64,000 nt of DNA from Streptomyces sp. CB02923 (GTDB taxonomy: Bacteria; Actinomycetota; Actinomycetes; Streptomycetales; Streptomycetaceae): contig NZ_LWKZ01000024.1 in the NCBI RefSeq assembly GCF_001905005.1, forward strand, positions 1,023,299-1,087,298, in the 5' to 3' direction. Positions 59,097 to 64,000 of this stretch are shown here, piece by piece. The stretch's first letter is position 1. Each line of letters begins with the position of its first letter. The translations under genes were made by a program, and so were the position numbers. The notes below the pieces were generated by a model that saw only the letters and a program-made list of their open reading frames with translations, was not told the origin of the DNA and did not search any database.

Positions 59097-60908
59097 ATGA
59101 CCGAATACCGCTGTGGGACGAACTCGCGGGGCAGGGAATCGGATTCTCCCGCTGAACTCGTCCGGCCCGGCTCGATTCAGGAAGGCTTCGCCGCCCAGCT
59201 CGCACGGTCGCCGGACGCGCCGGCGGTCTCCGCACCGCACACGTGCCTGACCTACCGGCAACTGGACGAACGGGCCGGCCGGCTCGCCCGGCTGCTGGCC
59301 GACTCCGGGGTCGGGCCGGAAACGCCGGTAGCGGTGCTGATGGAGCGCTCCGCCGACCTGGTCGTGGCGACGCTCGCCGTGCTCAAGTCGGGCGGCTACT
59401 ACGTACCGTTGCACCTTGCCCATCCCCCGGAACGGCTGCGCCGGATCATGGCGCACCACGGCAGCCCTCTCCTGCTCACGGACGAGGCCGGTTCCCGGCG
59501 CGGTGTGCGGGCGTCCCGGACCGTCGTCGTCGGCCCCGGCCACGAGCTCCCGGACCGCTCCGGCCCCCCTCCGCAGCCGCCCGCCGACCCCGACCAGCTC
59601 GCCTACGTCATCCACACGTCGGGATCGACCGGCGAGCCGAAGGGCGTAGCCGTCGCGCAACGGGACGTGCTGGCGCTCGTCCACGACAGCTGCTGGGAGG
59701 CGTCCCACCACGAGCGCGTGCTCATGCTGGCGCCGTACGCCTTCAACGTCTCCACCTACGAACTGTGGGTCCCGCTCCTGCGCGGCGGGCAGATCGTCGT
59801 GCCGCCGCCCGGGGACCTCACGGCCGGGGCCCTCCGCGATCTCATCGCACGGGAGCGCGTCACCGGGCTCCACGTCACCGCCGGGCTGTTCCGGGTGCTG
59901 GCCGAGGAGAGCCCCGAGGTCTTCGCGGGTGTACGACAGGTGCTCACGGGCGGCGACACGATCGCGCCCGGCGCCGTCCAGACCGTACTGGACGCGCACC
60001 CCGGCCTCGTGGTGCGGGCCATGTACGGGGCGACGGAGGCGACGGTCTTCAGCACGCACTCGGCGATGACCGCGCCGTACCGGGCAGGCACGACGGTCTC
60101 CGTCGGGCGGCCGATGGACGGGGTGCGCCTGCACGTGCTCGACAGCCGGCTCCGGCCCGTCCCGGCCGGGGAGGTCGGCGACGTGTACCTCTCGGGGCGG
60201 GGCCTGGCCCGGGGGTACGCAGGCCGCCCCGGCCCGACCGCCGAGCGGTTCGTCGCCAATCCCTTCGGCCCGCCCGGCGCGCGCATGTACCGCACCGGCG
60301 ATCTGGGCCGGCTGTCCCCCGAGGGAACACTCGATGTCGTCGGCCGGGCCGGGGACCTCGTCAAGATAGCCGGGTACCGCGTCGAGCCGGGTGAGGTGGA
60401 GGCCGTCCTGGCCGGGCACCCCTCGGTACGGCACGCCGCGGTGACCGCCCGGGACGCGGGCCCGGCCGGCACCCGGCTCGTCGCCTACGTCGTCACGGAC
60501 GGGCCATCCGTCGACTCCGGGGCGCTGCGCGCCCACCTCCTGGGCGCCGTACCGGACTTCATGATCCCGTCCGCCTTCGTCCCGGTGCCCGGTCTGCCCC
60601 TGACACCCAACGGAAAGGTGGACCGCCGGGCCCTCCCGGAACCGGAGTTCGCGAGCGGGCGGGCCTACCGGCCGCCGTCCACCGACACGGAGAAGGAACT
60701 GTGCGCGCTCTTCGCCGACGTGCTCGGCGTCGAGCGGGTCGGACTCGACGACAGCTTCTTCGACCTGGGCGGCCAGTCGCTGTCGGCGATGCGTCTGATC
60801 AGCCGCATCCGCGGTCGCCACGGCGTCGACCTGACCGTGGGCGAGTTCTTCGACATGCCGACACCGGCCGAACTCGACCGGCTGCTGGCCGGCCGGAAGG
60901 AGGGGTGA
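59097..60908 (+). CDS. NRPS adenylation-thiolation (A-PCP) didomain
   Basis: 603 residues from ATG 59097 (MTEYRCGTN). Adenylation cores are present: A2 LKSGGYYVPL, A3 YVIHTSGSTGEPKGV, A5 YGATEATVF, A7 YRTGDLGR, A8 VKIAGYRVEPGEVE, A10 NGKVDR. Core A4 reads FNVSTYELW with Asn (N217) where alpha-amino-acid-activating domains have Asp, which suggests a substrate without a normal alpha-amino group. The PCP has LGGQSLSAMRL, with S561 as the phosphopantetheine site. No condensation domain is fused. Next is mbtH, two bases away. It would load an acyl building block for attachment to the enediyne. Confidence 0.92.
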   Translation: MTEYRCGTNSRGRESDSPAELVRPGSIQEGFAAQLARSPDAPAVSAPHTCLTYRQLDERAGRLARLLADSGVGPETPVAVLMERSADLVVATLAVLKSGGYYVPLHLAHPPERLRRIMAHHGSPLLLTDEAGSRRGVRASRTVVVGPGHELPDRSGPPPQPPADPDQLAYVIHTSGSTGEPKGVAVAQRDVLALVHDSCWEASHHERVLMLAPYAFNVSTYELWVPLLRGGQIVVPPPGDLTAGALRDLIARERVTGLHVTAGLFRVLAEESPEVFAGVRQVLTGGDTIAPGAVQTVLDAHPGLVVRAMYGATEATVFSTHSAMTAPYRAGTTVSVGRPMDGVRLHVLDSRLRPVPAGEVGDVYLSGRGLARGYAGRPGPTAERFVANPFGPPGARMYRTGDLGRLSPEGTLDVVGRAGDLVKIAGYRVEPGEVEAVLAGHPSVRHAAVTARDAGPAGTRLVAYVVTDGPSVDSGALRAHLLGAVPDFMIPSAFVPVPGLPLTPNGKVDRRALPEPEFASGRAYRPPSTDTEKELCALFADVLGVERVGLDDSFFDLGGQSLSAMRLISRIRGRHGVDLTVGEFFDMPTPAELDRLLAGRKEG

Positions 60909-60909
60909 G

Positions 60910-61140
60910 ATGACCGGCCCGTTCGACACCGACGACGGTGGCTGCCTGGTCCTGGTCAACGACGAGGGACAGCACTCGCTGTGGCCCTCGGCGATCGGCG
61001 TACCGGAGGGGTGGACCACCGCGCACGGCCCCGCCAGCCGCCGCTCCTGCCTCGACCACGTGAACGCCCACTGGACCGACCTGCGGCCCCGCAGCCTCGT
61101 GAACCGGCAGCAACACCACCACAAGGGAGGAACGTCATGA
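60910..61140 (+). CDS. MbtH-like adenylation-domain activator
   Basis: 76 residues from ATG 60910. It has the compact MbtH pattern: VLVNDEGQHSLWPSAI, PEGWTTAHGPASRRSCLDHV, NAHWTDLRPRSL. MbtH-like proteins bind and activate NRPS adenylation domains. It follows the A-PCP gene by one base after the stop and overlaps the next gene by four bases, so it very likely serves that A domain. Confidence 0.95.
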   Translation: MTGPFDTDDGGCLVLVNDEGQHSLWPSAIGVPEGWTTAHGPASRRSCLDHVNAHWTDLRPRSLVNRQQHHHKGGTS

Positions 61141-62213
61141 CGCCGACCGAGAGCCCCCTCGGGCGCCTCGGACTGGACCACGTCCGGCTGGTGGTCACCG
61201 ACCTGGACGCGGCGACGCGCTGGCTGGCCGACGGGTACGGGCTCGCCGTCCACGCCCGGGACGCCGGACGCACGCGCGCCGTACGCTCCGTAGGTCTCGG
61301 TTCCGGCTCCATCCGGCTGGTGCTCTCACAGCCGCTCGACGCGGACACACCGCAGGCCGCGTTCGTCGGGCGGCACGGTGACGGGGTCGCCGACATCGCG
61401 TTCCGGGTCGACGACGCCGGTGCCGCCTTCGGCCTGGCGGTGTCGCGCGGGGCCCGGCCGGTGGCGGAGCCGACGTACCGCGGCGGCGTCACGACGGCGG
61501 CGGTCGCGGGCGTCGGCGACCTGGTGCACACCTTCGTCGAACGCCCGCCGGAGCTCGACGCGCGCACGCTCCCGGACCTCGTGCCCGCGCCCCCGGCGGC
61601 CGTCGGCCGCGGCCTCGCCACCCTCGACCATGTGGCCATCTGTGTCCCGCCGGGCCGCATACGCGCCGCCACGGAGTTCTACCGGAACGTCCTCGGCTTC
61701 GGCCTGATCTTCACCGAGCGCCTCGCCGTCGGCAGCCAGGGCATGACCACCGAGGTCGTCCAGAGCCCGTCCCGGGAGGTCACCCTCACACTGATAGAGC
61801 CCGACGCCTCGCTCCGGCGCAGCCACGTCGACGCGTTCGTGGAGGACCATGGGGGCGCCGGCGTGCAGCACCTCGCGTTCTCGACCGACGACATCGTACG
61901 GACCGTCGGCGACATCGCCTCGCGGGGCATCCGGTTCATGGGCACACCGGACTCCTACTACGACGGCCTCCCCTCCCGGCTCACGCCCGCCCGCCACTCC
62001 GAGGCCGAGCTGCGCCGACACCGGATCCTGGTCGACCAGGACCACGAAGGACAGCTCTTCCAGATCTTCGCGCGCTCCGTCCATCCGCGGAACACCCTGT
62101 TCCTGGAGGTGATCGAGCGCCTCGGCGCCCGGGGATTCGGCAGCGGCAACATCAAGGCGCTGTACCGGGCGGCAGAAGCGGAGCGTGCGGGCAGTCCGGA
62201 GGCCACACGATGA
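61137..62213 (+). CDS. 4-hydroxymandelate synthase / HPPD-family dioxygenase
   Basis: 358 residues from ATG 61137. Two glyoxalase-like halves (LDHVRLVVTDLDAATRWLAD; LDHVAICVPPGRIRAATEFY) form the fold. Fe(II) ligands are visible as H165 in ATLDHVA, H245 in GVQHLAF and E324 in FLEVIER. The C-terminal helix reads FGSGNIKALY, with Ile where HPPD usually has Phe. It uses 4-hydroxyphenylpyruvate, giving homogentisate or, for HMS, 4-hydroxymandelate. Location in an NRPS/enediyne cluster without other tyrosine-degradation genes favours HMS. Confidence 0.85.
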   Translation: MTPTESPLGRLGLDHVRLVVTDLDAATRWLADGYGLAVHARDAGRTRAVRSVGLGSGSIRLVLSQPLDADTPQAAFVGRHGDGVADIAFRVDDAGAAFGLAVSRGARPVAEPTYRGGVTTAAVAGVGDLVHTFVERPPELDARTLPDLVPAPPAAVGRGLATLDHVAICVPPGRIRAATEFYRNVLGFGLIFTERLAVGSQGMTTEVVQSPSREVTLTLIEPDASLRRSHVDAFVEDHGGAGVQHLAFSTDDIVRTVGDIASRGIRFMGTPDSYYDGLPSRLTPARHSEAELRRHRILVDQDHEGQLFQIFARSVHPRNTLFLEVIERLGARGFGSGNIKALYRAAEAERAGSPEATR

Positions 62214-63067
62214 CGCTCCGCGCCCGTACCCCGGGCCGCGACCGGGAGTTCCGCGACGCCGTGGAACGGCTGAGGGTCCCGGGCATGGGCACGGAGGCGG
62301 TCGCTCCCCTGCTCGCGAACCTGGTCCACTTGCTCCGGCCCCACCGGGTCCTGGAGGTCGGCATGGGATACACGACGCCGTTCCTCGCCAGGGCGCTGTC
62401 GGAGGTCGAGGAGCTGATCGCGGAGGAGGCCACCGGGCTGGCCCGGAAGACCGCGCCCTATCTCCACGAGGGGCGCGCGCTCGACGACGCGTGGGTAGAC
62501 GCCGAGCCCGCTCTCCTCGTGCCGTCCTCCTACCGGGAGCCCTATCAGCCGCGGCTCGTCGCCGTCGACGACCTGTCCATGCCGGACTCCTCGGCGGGCC
62601 GGGTCGGCGAAGTGCTGAGCACGTTCGGGCTCGAAGACCTGGTGACGATCGTCAACGCCGACCTGCGTTCGTGCGTACCGCTCCTCCCGGACGATCTGGT
62701 GCCCGTCGACCTCGCCTGGGTGGACGCCTGGGACTGCCTGTACTTCTTCGAGGAGTGCTGGGACCTGGTCAATCCCGACGGCGGCGTCGTCGCCCTGCAC
62801 TACCTGATGACCTACCCCGAAGGCGAGGCGGTCCTGGACTACATCGCCGAGAGCGGACGTCTGCGCCCCGGGGAGTTCGAGTTCCTGAACCTTCTGGAAG
62901 ACCACAAACTGCGCCAGAACAGCCTGACCCTGCTGCGCCGCACCTCCGGCTGCACCCCGCGCCGGTACTCCGACGTGGGCCTCCGCCCGCTGCTGGACGG
63001 ACCGGTCCGGGAGGACGCGTACTTCCTCGCACAGGCACTGGACGAAGGTGAGGAGAACCATGGCTGA
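62210..63067 (+). CDS. Class I SAM-dependent methyltransferase-like protein
   Basis: 285 residues from ATG 62210, overlapping the HMS-like stop by ATGA. Motif I is HRVLEVGMGYTTPFLARALS (residues about 45-62). LVTIVNADLRSCVPLLPDDL and VPVDLAWVDAWDCLYFFEEC give later motifs, with WVDA as the acidic post-motif. PDGGVVALHYL is the motif III-like strand. An insertion of about 50 residues follows motif I (EGRALDDAWVDAEPALLVPS). Probably an O-, N- or C-methyltransferase acting on the side-chain acid; substrate unknown. Confidence 0.75.
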   Translation: MTLRARTPGRDREFRDAVERLRVPGMGTEAVAPLLANLVHLLRPHRVLEVGMGYTTPFLARALSEVEELIAEEATGLARKTAPYLHEGRALDDAWVDAEPALLVPSSYREPYQPRLVAVDDLSMPDSSAGRVGEVLSTFGLEDLVTIVNADLRSCVPLLPDDLVPVDLAWVDAWDCLYFFEECWDLVNPDGGVVALHYLMTYPEGEAVLDYIAESGRLRPGEFEFLNLLEDHKLRQNSLTLLRRTSGCTPRRYSDVGLRPLLDGPVREDAYFLAQALDEGEENHG

Positions 63068-64000
63068 CGCCGCGACGGACCGGGGCAGGGACACTCCGGC
63101 CCACTCCTTCCTCGGCGCGGGCACCCGTGCCGCCGACACGGCGCTCGCGCGCCTTACTGCCGCCGTCTGGGAGGACGGGCTGGCGAAGGCGGAGGCCGCG
63201 CCGTCGGCCGCCGTCCTCGTGGACGCCCTGGAGCGGCTGCCCCCGCACCTCCTCGGCCGCGCCCTCGTCCTCCTGGGTCTGCTCGCCGGGGCCGACGGGC
63301 CCGGCGCCCCGGACGCGTACAGCGAGGTCCGCAAGGGCCTCGGAACCTGCCTCGGCCTCCTGGAGAGGGCCCGCGGCGACGATCCGCTCACGCACGCGCT
63401 GCTGTACGTCGTCTCCCACTTCCCCGAGGACCGGACCCGGATCCTGGACCGGGTCGGCGCCCTCGGCCTCGCGGAGGACGTCTCCTCCCGGCTCCGCCGC
63501 TGCCTGCGGCCCCTGCTCGGGAACGAGGCGGTCATCGGCCGGGTGTGGCCGTCCCCGGCGGAGTGGAACCTCACCGACGCCGAGCGCGAGCAGGACCGCC
63601 AGTGGGTCCGGGGCCTCGGCCCGGCGCGGCTCGCGGGCGCCTACGACGGTGACACACGGATGCTCCTCGGGTACACCGGGGCCCTCGCGTACTGGGCCGT
63701 ACGCCACGGCATGCCGCGCCAGGTCCACGACGCGCGGGCGCCACGCCCGTACTCGGCACCGGCCGGCCCGGCGGCCTGGCACCGGCACACCGCCGTCCTG
63801 CGCTGTCCGTGCTGCGGAGGCCGGCCGTCCCCTACCGCCGACGGGCACGCCACCTGCACGGCCTGCTCGACGCGGTATCCGGCCGGCCACGGCGTCCTGG
63901 ACCTGACGGCCCCGGTCAGGGACGACGCCGACCCCGCCGACGTCCTGCGGAACGCCGCCACCATGGAATCCGTCGGGCACTACTACGAGACGGTGCTGCG
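63060..64000 (+). CDS. Probable methyltransferase with zinc-ribbon, cut by window end
   Basis: From ATG 63060, overlapping the previous stop by eight bases, the frame stays open for at least 313 residues to the window end. The N-terminal 180 residues are helical (TAHSF-like PAHSFLGAGTRAADTALARL; GRALVLLGLLAGADG). A four-Cys zinc ribbon follows (LRCPCCGGRPS, TCTACSTRYP). The sequence then reaches ATMESVGHYYETVLR, which resembles the beginning of class I methyltransferases where a Zn ribbon precedes the SAM domain. The SAM-binding part is beyond the window, so the assignment rests on context and this segment. Confidence 0.55.
   Translation, partial: MADAATDRGRDTPAHSFLGAGTRAADTALARLTAAVWEDGLAKAEAAPSAAVLVDALERLPPHLLGRALVLLGLLAGADGPGAPDAYSEVRKGLGTCLGLLERARGDDPLTHALLYVVSHFPEDRTRILDRVGALGLAEDVSSRLRRCLRPLLGNEAVIGRVWPSPAEWNLTDAEREQDRQWVRGLGPARLAGAYDGDTRMLLGYTGALAYWAVRHGMPRQVHDARAPRPYSAPAGPAAWHRHTAVLRCPCCGGRPSPTADGHATCTACSTRYPAGHGVLDLTAPVRDDADPADVLRNAATMESVGHYYETVL

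Overview
The window is very GC-rich, with dense genes, GTG/ATG/TTG starts and many 4-base stop/start overlaps. Together with an enediyne cluster, SepF-like and ECF42 genes and a DUF6099-like gene, this points to Streptomyces or a close relative. All calls come from reading the sequence and its translations; no database search was run.

Layout. (1) 1-2764, minus strand: arginine deiminase pathway (arcA, ornithine carbamoyltransferase, start of an APC permease). (2) 2975-22092, minus strand: a run of eleven genes, mostly joined by ATGA/GTGA overlaps. In transcription order it holds a Crp/Fnr regulator, a class III nucleotide cyclase, a P-loop ATPase with helical repeats, an SPFH protein, a Pycsar-type membrane effector (PycTM/DUF5706-like) and a secreted/anchored vWA protein. 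After a 34-bp perfect palindrome come a tubulin-like GTPase, a large membrane protein, a pseudokinase, a TRAFAC-type GTPase and a GAP1-like tail-anchored protein. This is the most interesting part: it looks like a nucleotide-signalling, membrane-directed immune or conflict system. The cyclase C-terminus and the ATPase N-terminus share a short motif resembling paired bacterial amyloid signalling motifs. (3) 22389-32904: MFS exporter with a divergent GlxA-type regulator, a Pnkp/Hen1 RNA-repair operon, an F420-type oxidoreductase, a SpoIIE phosphatase, and a cupin/MarR pair with clear operators. (4) 33193-39308: small accessory genes (secreted Ig-like protein, cupin/LysR pair, FAD monooxygenase, ABM-rhodanese fusion, DUF6099-like protein), an IS5-type element with a frameshift and a decayed transposase. 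(5) 39442-48815: MazG-like pyrophosphatase with SMC-like ATPase, SepF paralogue, CorA, MerR and AraC regulators, a broken SDR, and an ECF42 sigma factor flanked by two YCII/DGPF proteins. (6) 48965-64000: part of an enediyne biosynthetic cluster. The minus strand carries unbV-unbU-pksE-thioesterase-flavin reductase; the divergent plus strand carries NRPS A-PCP, MbtH, a 4-hydroxymandelate synthase/HPPD homologue and two methyltransferases, the last cut by the window end.

How the parts fit. In region 2 the cyclase would make a cyclic nucleotide that could act on the Crp regulator and/or the PycTM-like effector. The ATPase probably acts as sensor or scaffold, and the GTPase/tubulin/vWA/SPFH parts as a membrane-associated sensing apparatus. 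In region 6 the PKS and thioesterase build the polyene precursor of an enediyne core. The divergent operon would make and load an aromatic side-chain acid, plausibly 4-hydroxymandelate. Hairpins at 24996-25031 and 30336-30376 separate convergent genes.
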